Source: Streptomyces sabulosicollis
GTDB lineage: Bacteria; Actinomycetota; Actinomycetes; Streptomycetales; Streptomycetaceae
Length of the DNA: 47,990 bases
Assembly (NCBI RefSeq): GCF_016103465.1
Contig: NZ_JAEEAP010000015.1
Span: 1-47,990 of the forward strand
Direction of reading: 5' to 3'
Positions within the stretch are counted from its first letter, which is position 1. Each line of letters starts with the position of its first letter. The translations under genes were made by a program, and so were the position numbers. The notes below the pieces were generated by a model. That model ran no database searches and was not told the DNA's origin. It saw only the letters and a program-made list of their open reading frames with translations. Positions 1 to 8,314 of this stretch are shown here, in pieces.

Positions 1-147
1 GACCGCGTCGCCACCCTCCCCACACCCCACATCGAGCGCCTGCCCCGGCGGCAGATCGGTGACCTCGCTGACGAGCACTCCGTTGGGCGCCCCGCTGAAG
101 AGCCGATCACGGCTGCCATACATCTCGTCCCAGAACTGCCTGTCCAT
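1..147 (-). CDS. Class I SAM-dependent methyltransferase, N-terminal fragment
   Basis: The reverse strand from 147 to the window edge reads MDRQFWDEMYGSRDRLFSG and reaches LDVGCGEGGDA. The last part is motif I of Rossmann-fold methyltransferases, the glycine-rich S-adenosylmethionine loop. Only about 49 residues are inside the window, so the substrate cannot be told. The start is uncertain by two codons: GTG at 153 lies 6 nt after a GGAG element, ATG at 147 lies 12 nt after it. The gene runs away from dnaB in the same direction. A small-molecule (UbiE/tellurite-resistance-like) methyltransferase is the usual kind with this N-terminus, but that is inference. Confidence 0.75.
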   Translation of the reverse strand, partial: MDRQFWDEMYGSRDRLFSGAPNGVLVSEVTDLPPGQALDVGCGEGGDAV

Positions 148-208
148 GCCCACAACCTGCTCCCGCCCAGGACGACCTCGCAAAGTTCTTTGCGAAAGCG
201 GCAAAGAA

Positions 209-1681
209 TCAGGTCTGGGCCATGTCCACGAAGCGGGAGTAGTGGCCCTGGAAGGCGACCGTGATCGTGGCGGTCGGGCCGTTACGGTGCTTGGCGACGA
301 TCAGGTCCGCCTCGCCCGCGCGCGGTGACTCCTTCTCATAGGCGTCCTCGCGGTGGAGCAGGATGACCATGTCGGCGTCCTGCTCGATGGATCCGCTCTC
401 CCGGAGGTCCGAGACCATCGGCTTCTTGTCCGTGCGCTGCTCGGGGCCTCGGTTGAGCTGGGAGAGCGCGATGACCGGCACTTCCAGCTCCTTGGCGAGC
501 AGCTTCAGGTTTCGCGACATGTCCGAGACCTCCTGCTGACGGCTCTCGGGGCGCCGGGCGCCGCCGGACTGCATCAGCTGGAGGTAGTCGATGACGACCA
601 GCTGCAGATCGTTGCGCTGCTTGAGACGGCGGCACTTGGCGCGGATCTCCATCATCGACAGGTTCGGGGAGTCGTCGATGTAGAGCGGGGCCTGGGAGAC
701 GTCCGGCATCCGCCGGGCCAGCCGGGTCCAGTCCTCGTCGGTCATGCTGCCGGAGCGCATGTGGTGGAGCGCCACCCGGGCCTCGGCGGAGAGCAGACGC
801 ATCGCGATCTCGTTGCGGCCCATCTCCAGCGAGAAGATGACGCTCGGCATGTTGTGCTTGATCGAGCAGGCGCGCGCGAAGTCGAGGGCCAGGGTGGACT
901 TACCCATCGCGGGGCGGGCGGCGATGACGATCATCTGGCCCGGGTGCAGCCCGTTCGTCAGGGAGTCCAGGTCGGTGAAGCCGGTGGGGACCCCGGACAT
1001 CTGGCCACTGCGCGAGCCGATCGCCTCGATCTCGTCGAGCGCGCCCTCCATGATGTCGCCCAGCGGCAGATAGTCCTCGCTGGTGCGCTGCTCGGTGACG
1101 GCGTAGATCTCGGCCTGGGCGTTGTTGACGATCTCGTCGACGTCCCCGTCCGCCGCGTATCCCATCTGGGTGATGCGGGTGCCGGCCTCGACGAGGCGGC
1201 GCAGCACGGCGCGCTCGTGGACGATCTCCGCGTAGTACTCGGCGTTGGCGGCGGTGGGGACCGACTGGACGAGGGTGTGGAGATACGAGGCGCCGCCGAC
1301 CCGGGCGATCTCTCCGCGCTTGGTCAGCTCCGCGGCGACCGTGATCGGGTCGGCCGGCTCGCCCTTGGCGTAGAGGTCGAGGATGGCCTGGTAGACGGTC
1401 TCGTGGGCGGGCCGGTAGAAGTCATTGCCCTTGAGGACCTCCACCACATCGGCGATGGCGTCCTTGGAGAGCAGCATGCCGCCGAGCACGGACTGCTCGG
1501 CGTCGAGGTCCTGGGGCGGAACGCGCTCGAAGCCGGAGCCCTCCCAGGGGGCACCGCCGCCTCCGTCGCGGTCGTCCCGGCCCCGGCCGCCGCCGTCACC
1601 GCGGCGGAAACGGGGGGACGGGAACCGCTCGGACGGGCCGGAGTCCGCCCATGGGTCGTCCATGGGCTCGGGCACGCTCAC
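209..1681 (-). CDS. dnaB: Replicative DNA helicase DnaB
   Basis: Hexameric 5'-3' helicase that unwinds DNA at the replication fork. The 490-residue product has a glycine- and arginine-rich leader (1-50), the DnaB N-terminal domain (about 55-160, starting PQDLDAEQSVLGGML), and the RecA-like C-terminal domain. Walker A is ARPAMGKS (255-262) and Walker B is LVVIDYLQL (Asp365). The DnaB signature DLRESGSIEQDAD follows. No intein interrupts the ATPase domain. The GTG start at 1681 is chosen because AGGAGG lies 7 nt upstream; ATG at 1663 is an internal alternative. The upstream region carries DnaA-box-like motifs. DciA, the likely loader, is encoded at 41108. Confidence 0.97.
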   Translation of the reverse strand: MSVPEPMDDPWADSGPSERFPSPRFRRGDGGGRGRDDRDGGGGAPWEGSGFERVPPQDLDAEQSVLGGMLLSKDAIADVVEVLKGNDFYRPAHETVYQAILDLYAKGEPADPITVAAELTKRGEIARVGGASYLHTLVQSVPTAANAEYYAEIVHERAVLRRLVEAGTRITQMGYAADGDVDEIVNNAQAEIYAVTEQRTSEDYLPLGDIMEGALDEIEAIGSRSGQMSGVPTGFTDLDSLTNGLHPGQMIVIAARPAMGKSTLALDFARACSIKHNMPSVIFSLEMGRNEIAMRLLSAEARVALHHMRSGSMTDEDWTRLARRMPDVSQAPLYIDDSPNLSMMEIRAKCRRLKQRNDLQLVVIDYLQLMQSGGARRPESRQQEVSDMSRNLKLLAKELEVPVIALSQLNRGPEQRTDKKPMVSDLRESGSIEQDADMVILLHREDAYEKESPRAGEADLIVAKHRNGPTATITVAFQGHYSRFVDMAQT

Positions 1682-2142
1682 CCCGCCACCTCCTCCCGTC
1701 CGCGAAGCGAACCTCGCCGTGCCCGTCCTTCTTACGGCACGGCTATGACACAACTGAGCGGCCGGCTTTCCGGACACGGCGCATCGGAGGCTGGGGGTTC
1801 CAGGGGCCGGATCGGGTGGCGGGCGCCGGACCACGGTAGGCCCGTCGGCACCGCCAGCCAACTTGGTTATCCACAGGGCATGTGGATGATGGGATCCATC
1901 CTGTGGGTAAGTCGCGCGAACCTGTGCACGGGCCGGGGGACAGCGCTGTGGACAAACACACAATCACCTTGAGACGTGCCATCTGACCTGCGGTTTCTCT
2001 ATCCAGTGGCTGTGCAGAAGAAAAACTTCCGCACCCAGCGCAAGATCACGACAAAGGGCGCAGAGAAGATCGTCCCGCACGCCGCCTTGTAAGGATCGGA
2101 GGCAGCTTGTGTCTCTTACCTGTGGACGATTACATTGCCCTC
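1682..2142. promoter_or_regulatory. dnaB/MATE divergent intergenic region with DnaA-box-like cluster
   Basis: Non-coding stretch of 461 bp between dnaB and the divergent MATE gene. It holds a perfect E. coli-type DnaA box TTATCCACA (1867-1875), a perfect Streptomyces-type box on the reverse strand, TTGTCCACA (1947-1955), and weaker reverse-strand matches TCATCCACA (1881-1889), TTACCCACA (1902-1910) and TCGTCCACA (2121-2129). The boxes cover the likely dnaB promoter zone. A short unassigned reading frame (2006-2092) also lies here. That DnaA regulates or binds this site is inference. Confidence 0.6.
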
Positions 2143-3483
2143 ATGACACAGGCCCCCGCGAGCGCGCGGAGCACCCCGCGCCGGCACGACCGTGAGATCG
2201 TCGCACTCGCGCTTCCCGCCTTCGGCGCACTCGTGGCGGAACCCCTCTTCGTCATGGTCGACAGTGCCGTCGTCGGCCATCTGGGCACCGCCCAGCTGGC
2301 CGGTCTGGGCGTCGCCGCCGCCCTGCTCGCCACCGCGGTCAACATCTTCGTCTTCCTCGCCTACGCCACCACCGCGGCGGTGGCGCGCCGGGTCGGCGCG
2401 GGCGACCTCGCCGGGGCGATACGGCAGGGCATGGACGGCATCTGGCTGGCCCTGCTGCTCGGCGCCGCCGTCATCGCCGTCGCCTTTCCCACCGCCCCCG
2501 CCCTCGTCGACCTCTTCGGTGCCTCGGACACCGCCGCGCCCCACGCCATCACCTATCTGCGGATCAGCACCCTCGGCATCCCCGCGATGCTGGTGGTGCT
2601 CGCCGCCACCGGTGTACTGCGCGGCCTCCAGGACACCCGCACCCCGCTGTATGTCGCCATCGGCGGCTTCGGGGCCAACGCCGCGCTCAACGCCACCCTG
2701 GTCTATGGGGCCGGGCTGGGCATCGCGGGCTCGGCCTGGGGCACGGTGATCGCCCAGAACGCCATGGCCGCCGTCTACCTCGCCGTGGTCATCCGGGGCG
2801 CGCGGCGCCATGGCACCTCGCTGCGGCCCGATGCCGCGGGGATCAGGGCCTGTGCCCACGCGGGGGCACCGCTGCTGATCCGTACGCTCTCGCTGCGCGC
2901 CGTGATGCTGATCGCGACGGCCGTGGCGGCCCGTCTCGGGGACACCGATATCGCCGCCCATCAGATCGTGCTCACCCTGTGGAGCCTGCTGGCGTTCGCC
3001 CTGGACGCCATCGCCATCGCGGGTCAGGCGATCATCGGACGCTATCTGGGCGCAGGTGACGAGGAGGGGGCCCGGGCCGCCTGCCGCCGCATGGTGCGGT
3101 GGGGCATCGCCTCGGGCGTGGCGCTGGGCCTGCTGGTGGTCGCCTCCCGGCCGCTGTTCATCCCCCTGTTCACCACCGATTCCGCGGTACGGGACGCCCT
3201 GCTGCCCGCCCTTCTGGTCACGGCCCTCATCCAGCCGGTCTCGGGTGTGGTCTTCGTCCTCGACGGCGTCCTGATGGGCGCGGGCGACGGGCCGTATCTG
3301 GCCTGGGCGATGATCGTCACCCTCGCCGTCTTCGCCCCGGTGGCGGTGCTGGTGCCCTCGCTGGGCGGAGGGCTCACCGCTCTGTGGTGCACCATGGCGC
3401 TGATGATGTCGGTCCGGATGGCCACCCTCTGGCTGCGCACCCGCTCCGGCCGCTGGATCGTCACCGGCGCGGTCCGAAGCTGA
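2143..3483 (+). CDS. MATE family efflux transporter (DinF-like)
   Basis: Integral membrane antiporter of the multidrug and toxin extrusion family, expected to export organic cations or drugs using an ion gradient. The product is 446 residues and almost wholly hydrophobic, consistent with twelve membrane segments. The opening IVALALPAFGALVAEPLFVMVDSAVVGHLGT is typical of the DinF branch, here split over residues about 18-48. ATG at 2143 has no clear ribosome site. A TTG at 2107 extends the frame by 12 codons and has GGAGG 4 nt before it, so the start is open; a leaderless message is possible. It is divergent from dnaB and convergent with rplI. The substrate cannot be read from sequence. Confidence 0.88.
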   Translation: MTQAPASARSTPRRHDREIVALALPAFGALVAEPLFVMVDSAVVGHLGTAQLAGLGVAAALLATAVNIFVFLAYATTAAVARRVGAGDLAGAIRQGMDGIWLALLLGAAVIAVAFPTAPALVDLFGASDTAAPHAITYLRISTLGIPAMLVVLAATGVLRGLQDTRTPLYVAIGGFGANAALNATLVYGAGLGIAGSAWGTVIAQNAMAAVYLAVVIRGARRHGTSLRPDAAGIRACAHAGAPLLIRTLSLRAVMLIATAVAARLGDTDIAAHQIVLTLWSLLAFALDAIAIAGQAIIGRYLGAGDEEGARAACRRMVRWGIASGVALGLLVVASRPLFIPLFTTDSAVRDALLPALLVTALIQPVSGVVFVLDGVLMGAGDGPYLAWAMIVTLAVFAPVAVLVPSLGGGLTALWCTMALMMSVRMATLWLRTRSGRWIVTGAVRS

Positions 3484-3564
3484 ACCCACGCCCCACCGGC
3501 CAGTCCCCGGCGCGGTGGAAGGCCGACCCGAGGAAATCCCAGCACGGCGGAAGGCCGACACGGC

Positions 3565-3598
3565 GGAGGGCCGCACCCACAGCTGGGTGCGACCCTCC
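3565..3598. terminator. Bidirectional hairpin between MATE gene and rplI
   Basis: Inverted repeat GGAGGG-c-CGCACCCA, loop CAGC, TGGGTGCG-a-CCCTCC: 14 paired bases with one mismatch. It sits between two convergent genes, so it probably ends transcription from both sides. No U-tract is present, as is common in high-G+C actinobacteria. Confidence 0.7.
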
Positions 3599-3641
3599 GG
3601 TGCACTGTGCACGGCGCCAGTGGCGACCGTCACGGCCGTCG

Positions 3642-4088
3642 TCAGGCGGCGACGACCTCGACGCCGACCTTGGCGGCAACCTCGGCGTGCAGCCGGACCG
3701 AGACCTGGTGCGCGCCCAGGGTCTTGATCGGGGCCTGCACCTCGATACGGCGCTTGTCCACCTCGGGGCCACCCGCGTCCTTGATCGCCGAAGCGATGTC
3801 GGCCGGGGTGACGGAGCCGAACAGCCGACCGGCGTCGCCGGCCCGGGTCTTCAGGCGCACCTTGACGCCCTCGAGCTGAGCCTTGACCTCGTTGGCCTGC
3901 TCGATCGTGGCGATCTCGCGGATGCGACGACCGCGGCGGATCTGCTCGACGTCCTTCTCGCCGCCCTTGGTCCAGCGGAGCGCCAGACCACGCGGAACCA
4001 GGTAGTTACGGGCGTAACCGTCCTTGACGTCCACGACGTCACCGGCGGTGCCGAGGCCGGAGACCTCGTGGGTGAGGATGATCTTCAT
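3642..4088 (-). CDS. rplI: 50S ribosomal protein L9
   Basis: Large-subunit protein that binds 23S rRNA near the L1 stalk. The 148-residue sequence begins [32 protein letters not shown], shown here only as the recognisable L9 N-domain (residues 1-32), followed by the long connecting helix and the C-domain. Length is normal for the family. It is the last gene of rpsF-ssb-rpsR-rplI and starts 18 nt after rpsR ends, so it is almost certainly co-transcribed. An AAGGG element precedes the ATG. Confidence 0.97.
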   Translation of the reverse strand: MKIILTHEVSGLGTAGDVVDVKDGYARNYLVPRGLALRWTKGGEKDVEQIRRGRRIREIATIEQANEVKAQLEGVKVRLKTRAGDAGRLFGSVTPADIASAIKDAGGPEVDKRRIEVQAPIKTLGAHQVSVRLHAEVAAKVGVEVVAA

Positions 4089-4106
4089 GATTCGGTCACC
4101 CTTCCC

Positions 4107-4343
4107 TTATCGCGCGGTGGAGGTGTAGGGCAGCAGCGCCATCTCACGGCTGTTCTTCACGGCCGTGGCGACGTCACGCTGGTGCTGGGTGCAGTTGCCG
4201 GTGACCCGGCGGGCACGGATCTTGCCGCGGTCGGAGATGAACTTCCGCAGCAGGTTCGTGTCCTTGTAGTCGACGTAGGAGATCTTCTCCTTGCAGAACA
4301 CGCAAACCTTCTTCTTAGGCTTGCGAGCAGGCGGCTTCGCCAT
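4107..4343 (-). CDS. rpsR: 30S ribosomal protein S18, cysteine-containing (zinc-type) form
   Basis: Small-subunit protein that contacts S6 and S11 on the platform. The 78-residue product shows CVFCKEK near the N-terminus and GNCTQHQRD later. These four possible metal ligands (C, C, C, H) mark the C+ form of S18. In many actinobacteria a cysteine-free S18 paralogue elsewhere in the genome is induced in zinc starvation; whether this genome has one cannot be seen here. GGAGAG precedes the ATG. The gene lies between ssb and rplI in the operon. Confidence 0.97.
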   Translation of the reverse strand: MAKPPARKPKKKVCVFCKEKISYVDYKDTNLLRKFISDRGKIRARRVTGNCTQHQRDVATAVKNSREMALLPYTSTAR

Positions 4344-4401
4344 TGTCTCTCTCCAGTGTGATCAAGAAGTGTGTGCTGGTCGCCCTGACCAGACCGCGCG
4401 C

Positions 4402-4417
4402 TGTTTCACGTGAAACA
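4402..4417. other. parS: parS site (ParB binding), perfect 16-mer
   Basis: TGTTTCACGTGAAACA, a perfect palindrome and the exact ParB consensus. It lies in the 85-bp gap between ssb and rpsR, inside the operon. ParB loads here, spreads, and helps organise and segregate the origin region. Confidence 0.93.
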
Positions 4418-4428
4418 ACGCCTCGGGT

Positions 4429-5004
4429 CTAGAAGGGCGGCTCGTCCGAGTAGCCCCCGGAGTTGCCGGAGCCGCCGCCCCAGCCACCACCGCCGCCGCC
4501 CTGGCCGCCGGCCGGAGCGCCGGTCGCCCATGGGTCGTCGGCCGGAGCGCCGCCGCCCTGCTGACCGCCGCTGGGGCCACCGCCCCAGCCGCCGCCGCCC
4601 TGGCCGCCACCACCGCCGTAACCACCCTGACCACCGCGACCGGTGGTCTTGGTGACCTTGGCTGTGGCGTTGCGCAGGCTGGCGCCGACCTCGTCGACAT
4701 CCAGCTCATAGACCGTGCGCTTGATCCCCTCACGGTCCTCGTAGGACCGCTGCTTCAGACGGCCCTGCACGATGACGCGCATGCCGCGCTGAAGGGACTC
4801 GGCCACGTTCTCCGCGGCCTGCCGCCACACCGAGCACGTGAGGAAGAGGCTCTCGCCGTCCTTCCACTCGTTGGTCTGCCGGTCGAAGGTACGGGGAGTG
4901 GACGCGACGCGGAACTTCGCGACCGCCGCACCGGACGGGGTGAAACGCAGCTCGGGGTCGTCGACGAGATTGCCGACGACCGTGATGACGGTCTCGCCTG
5001 CCAT
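4429..5004 (-). CDS. ssb: Single-stranded DNA-binding protein (SsbA)
   Basis: Homotetrameric protein that coats single-stranded DNA in replication and repair. The 191-residue product has the OB fold at about 1-110 ([20 protein letters not shown] at the start) and a long glycine-, tryptophan- and glutamine-rich linker (about 120-183). It ends in the acidic tip SDEPPF, which recruits partner proteins. The position between rpsF and rpsR identifies it as the main housekeeping SSB. GAGAGG lies 8 nt before the ATG. The glycine-rich linker is of low complexity and may vary between strains. Confidence 0.97.
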   Translation of the reverse strand: MAGETVITVVGNLVDDPELRFTPSGAAVAKFRVASTPRTFDRQTNEWKDGESLFLTCSVWRQAAENVAESLQRGMRVIVQGRLKQRSYEDREGIKRTVYELDVDEVGASLRNATAKVTKTTGRGGQGGYGGGGGQGGGGWGGGPSGGQQGGGAPADDPWATGAPAGGQGGGGGGWGGGSGNSGGYSDEPPF

Positions 5005-5087
5005 TGGGGGAACCTCTCGGCGGGTACTGCTGGGCTGCTTGCTACTCGTTGCGATTCGGCCCCGATGACCGCTGAACGCTTACGCGG

Positions 5088-5378
5088 TCAGTGGGTCTCG
5101 GGACGGAGGACCTTGGTCCGGAGGACCGACTCGTTCAGGTTGAGCTGGCGGTCGAGCTCCTTGACGACCGCGGGCTCGGCCTGCAGGTCGATGACCGAGT
5201 AGATGCCCTCGGGCTTCTTCTTGATCTCGTACGAGAGACGACGACGGCCCCAGGTGTCGACCTTCTCGACCTTGCCGTTGCCCTCACGGACGACGGAAAG
5301 GAAGTTCTCGATCAGCGGGGAGACAGCGCGCTCCTCGAGATCGGGGTCGAGGATGACCATCACCTCGTAGTGACGCAT
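5088..5378 (-). CDS. rpsF: 30S ribosomal protein S6
   Basis: Small-subunit protein that pairs with S18. The 96-residue sequence starts [17 protein letters not shown], which is the normal S6 N-terminus. The start at 5378 is preferred over an 11-codon upstream extension because AAAGGAGGT lies 10 nt before it and the extension would contain that site. First gene of the rpsF-ssb-rpsR-rplI operon; the promoter should lie in 5379-5560. Confidence 0.96.
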   Translation of the reverse strand: MRHYEVMVILDPDLEERAVSPLIENFLSVVREGNGKVEKVDTWGRRRLSYEIKKKPEGIYSVIDLQAEPAVVKELDRQLNLNESVLRTKVLRPETH

Positions 5379-5607
5379 GTGGAACCCACCTCCTTTGGAC
5401 TCAGCGGCCACGGTCGTTCCGTGGCAGGAGGGTCGTGATGCGTATCCGCTTCGGCGTCAGTACAGACACCACCGCGGACGGTACACAGTACCCGCCTCCG
5501 GCCGCCCGCTTGAAATCCGGGCGTCTTGGCCCGCAATCTGTACACATCGGGTGTGAGCGGCGTAACAGATCGCCGCCTTGCTCTATGTGCCTACCTGGAG
5601 GTGCCCC

Positions 5608-5925
5608 ATGGCACAGGCAGCACGATCCCACCACGGCTTGTTCACCTTCCTGGACACCGACGGCAAGTCGCATCCCGTAGAGAACACGATCGCCGTGGTC
5701 ACCCTGGTGATCGGCGTGATCGCCTTTGTCACGGCTCATTTCCCCGACCTCCACCTGGTCAGCTCATGGGTCGGGCTGATCGGGATGATCAGCGGTGCCT
5801 GGGGCCAGCTGAGGTCCGTGACCACCGGTGAGCGATTCCTGCTGATCATCGGGCTCGGTGCCGCCGGGGTCGGCTTCTACCTCGGCATGGCGCATGGCGG
5901 ACTCTTCGGCGGCGTGCTGGGCTGA
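5608..5925 (+). CDS. Small conserved membrane protein, unknown function
   Basis: Product of 105 residues with a short hydrophilic N-terminus (MAQAARSHHGLFTFLDTDGK) and three hydrophobic stretches at about 30-48, 52-68 and 77-100. This suggests a three-helix inner-membrane protein. No catalytic motif is visible. GGAGGT 5 nt before the ATG makes the start firm. It is divergent from rpsF and precedes the femX-like gene by about 120 bp, with which it may or may not be co-transcribed. Function is unknown. Confidence 0.8.
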   Translation: MAQAARSHHGLFTFLDTDGKSHPVENTIAVVTLVIGVIAFVTAHFPDLHLVSSWVGLIGMISGAWGQLRSVTTGERFLLIIGLGAAGVGFYLGMAHGGLFGGVLG

Positions 5926-6043
5926 GCCCGCCCGGAGCCCGGTTGTCCCCGGGCCCGAACGGGGCGTGTCCCGGTCGCAGTAGGCTTCGGCGCGAGAGCC
6001 GGAGCCCCGACCCTGGGGACAAACCTGCCGAGGAGCGCCCCAC

Positions 6044-7162
6044 ATGAGCCTGACCCTGAGGACGATCAGCCGAGAGCAGCATCTGGCGTACATCCAGAGC
6101 CTGCCGGCGGCAAGCCACATGCAGGTGCCTGCATGGGCTGACGTCAAGTCGGAGTGGCGCTCGGAGAACCTCGGCTGGTTCGACGCCACGGGTCAGCTCG
6201 TCGGCGCCGGTCTCGTCCTCTACCGTCAGCTGCCCAAGATCAAGCGCTATCTCGCCTATCTCCCCGAGGGCCCGGTCATCAACTGGTACGCGCCCAACCT
6301 CGAGGACTGGCTGCGCCCGATGCTCGCGCATCTGAAGCAGCAGGGCGCCTTCTCCGTGAAGATGGGCCCGCCGGTCATCATCCGCCGCTGGGATGCCGCT
6401 GCGATCAAGTCCGGCATCCAGAACCCCGACGTCAAGCGGCTGCGCGATGTCGAGGCCACCTTCATCGAGCCGCGCGCCTTCGAGGTGGCCGACCGGCTGC
6501 GGCGCATGGGCTGGCAGCAGGGCGAGGACGGCGGGGCCGGCTTCGGTGACGTCCAGCCGCGGTACGTCTTCCAGGTGCCGCTGGAGAACCGCTCCCTGGA
6601 GGATGTCCACAAGGGCTTCAACCAGCTGTGGCGCCGCAACATCAAGAAGGCCGAGAAGGCCGGTGTCGAGGTCGTCCAGGGCGGCTACGAGCATCTGCCC
6701 GAGTGGCAGCGGCTCTACGAGATCACCGCGGAGCGCGACCACTTCCGGCCGCGCCCGCTCAGCTACTTCCAGCGCATGTGGACGGCCCTCAACACCGAGG
6801 ACCCCAACCGGATGCGGCTGTACTTCGCGATGCACGAGAACGAGGCCGTGGCCGCCGCCACGATGCTGATCGTCGGCGGCCATGTCTGGTACTCCTACGG
6901 CGCCTCCGCCAATCACAAGCGCGAGGTCCGGCCCTCGAACGCGATGCAGTGGCGGATGCTCCGCGACGCCTACGCGCTGGGCGCGACCGTCTATGACCTG
7001 CGCGGCATCAGCGACTCCCTCGACGAGACGGATCATCTCTTCGGTCTGATCCAGTTCAAGGTGGGCACCGGCGGGCAGGCTGCCGAATACCTCGGCGAGT
7101 GGGACTTCCCGCTCAACAAGCTCCTGCACAAGGCGCTCGACATCTACATGTCGCGCCGCTGA
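6044..7162 (+). CDS. femX: FemX/FemAB-type peptidoglycan aminoacyltransferase
   Basis: Non-ribosomal peptidyltransferase that uses aminoacyl-tRNA to add an amino acid to the peptidoglycan precursor lipid II. In Streptomyces, FemX adds the glycine that bridges LL-diaminopimelate stems. The 372-residue protein has the two GNAT-like lobes of the family: HMQVPAWADVKSEW near the N-terminus and FNQLWRRNIKKAEKAGVEV near 200. It ends with the typical YDLRGISDSLDETDHLFGLIQFK region, named here by its key residues DLRG and FK. GAGGAG precedes the ATG. The next gene, 66 bp downstream, is alanine-racemase-like, which supports a shared wall role. The glycine specificity is inferred from the family. Confidence 0.9.
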   Translation: MSLTLRTISREQHLAYIQSLPAASHMQVPAWADVKSEWRSENLGWFDATGQLVGAGLVLYRQLPKIKRYLAYLPEGPVINWYAPNLEDWLRPMLAHLKQQGAFSVKMGPPVIIRRWDAAAIKSGIQNPDVKRLRDVEATFIEPRAFEVADRLRRMGWQQGEDGGAGFGDVQPRYVFQVPLENRSLEDVHKGFNQLWRRNIKKAEKAGVEVVQGGYEHLPEWQRLYEITAERDHFRPRPLSYFQRMWTALNTEDPNRMRLYFAMHENEAVAAATMLIVGGHVWYSYGASANHKREVRPSNAMQWRMLRDAYALGATVYDLRGISDSLDETDHLFGLIQFKVGTGGQAAEYLGEWDFPLNKLLHKALDIYMSRR

Positions 7163-7228
7163 CCACGATTCGCTGTTTCCCATACCTCCAATACACCGCG
7201 GCTACGAGAAAGGTTCCGGGACCGGCCA

Positions 7229-8260
7229 ATGGCGCTCACCCTCTACGTCGACACCGCGCGCTGGCGGGCGCATCAGCAAACGGTGATCCAGCAGTTCCCG
7301 GGGATAGTCCCGGTCTGCAAAGGCAACGGCTACGGCTTCGGCCATGAGCGGCTGGCCGAGGAAGCCGCCCGCGTCGGCAGCGACATCCTCGCGGTCGGGA
7401 CCACCTACGAGGCCGCCCGGATGAAGGACTTCTTCAGCGGTGATCTCCTCGTGCTCACCCCCTTCCGGCGCGGTGAGGAGCCGGTGCCGCTGCCGGACCG
7501 GGTGATCCGATCGGTCTCGTCGGTCGACGGCGTCTACGGCCTGGTGAACGCGCGCGTGGTCATCGAGGTCATGAGCAGCATGAAGCGGCACGGCGTCACC
7601 GAGGAGGACCTGCCCAAGCTGCACGCCGCGATAGAGAACGTCCGGCTGGAGGGGTTCGCCATCCACCTCCCGCTCGACCGCACCGACGGTCTGGACGCGG
7701 TCGAGGAGGTCATCGCCTGGATGGACCGGCTGCGGGCGGCGCGGCTGCCGCTGCACACGATGTTCGTCAGCCACCTCAAGGCCGAGGAACTGGCCCGGCT
7801 CCAGCAGCAGTTCCCGCAGACGCGGTTCCGTGCGCGCATCGGCACCCGGCTGTGGCTGGGCGACCACGATTCGACGGAGTACCGGGGCTCGGTGCTCGAC
7901 GTCACCCGGGTCGCGAAGGGCGACCGCTTCGGTTACCGCCAGCAGAAGGCCGCCTCCGACGGCCACCTGGTCGTGGTCGCGGGCGGCACCTCTCACGGCG
8001 TCGGTCTGGAGGCGCCCAAGGCGCTGCACGGGGTGATGCCCCGCGCCAAGGGGGTCGCCCGCGCCGGTCTGGCGACCGTCAACCGCAACCTCTCGCCGTT
8101 CGTGTGGGCGGGCAAGCAGCGGTGGTTCGCCGAGCCGCCGCACATGCAGGTGTCCATCCTGTTCGTGCCCAGTGACGTCCAGGCTCCCCAGGTGGGGGAT
8201 GAGCTGGTGGCGCATCTGCGGCACACCACGACGCAGTTCGACCGGCTGCTCGACCGCTGA
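7229..8260 (+). CDS. Alanine racemase-like fold-type III PLP protein
   Basis: The 343-residue protein has the N-terminal TIM-barrel pattern of alanine racemase. VCKGNGYGFG (Lys31) stands where the family has KANAYGHG, so pyridoxal phosphate binding by that lysine is expected. A GYRQ element at about residue 235 may match the second catalytic tyrosine region. The protein is shorter than typical Alr (360-390) and diverged, so another amino-acid substrate or a D/L-amino-acid binding role is possible. Pairing with the femX-like gene suggests supply or editing of amino acids for peptidoglycan cross-bridges. The housekeeping alr gene is probably elsewhere. Confidence 0.8.
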   Translation: MALTLYVDTARWRAHQQTVIQQFPGIVPVCKGNGYGFGHERLAEEAARVGSDILAVGTTYEAARMKDFFSGDLLVLTPFRRGEEPVPLPDRVIRSVSSVDGVYGLVNARVVIEVMSSMKRHGVTEEDLPKLHAAIENVRLEGFAIHLPLDRTDGLDAVEEVIAWMDRLRAARLPLHTMFVSHLKAEELARLQQQFPQTRFRARIGTRLWLGDHDSTEYRGSVLDVTRVAKGDRFGYRQQKAASDGHLVVVAGGTSHGVGLEAPKALHGVMPRAKGVARAGLATVNRNLSPFVWAGKQRWFAEPPHMQVSILFVPSDVQAPQVGDELVAHLRHTTTQFDRLLDR

Positions 8261-8291
8261 GCCCACGCCGCCGGGAGGGGCCCCGCGCCGC

Positions 8292-8306
8292 CGGGAGGGG
8301 CTCCCG
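8292..8306. terminator. Short hairpin between convergent genes
   Basis: CGGGAG-GGG-CTCCCG forms a 6-bp stem in the 54-bp gap between the racemase-like gene and the convergent glycosyltransferase gene. A near-copy of the surrounding bases (GCCGCCGGGAGGGGC) occurs just upstream. Possible but weak terminator. Confidence 0.4.
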
Positions 8307-8314
8307 TCCGGGGC

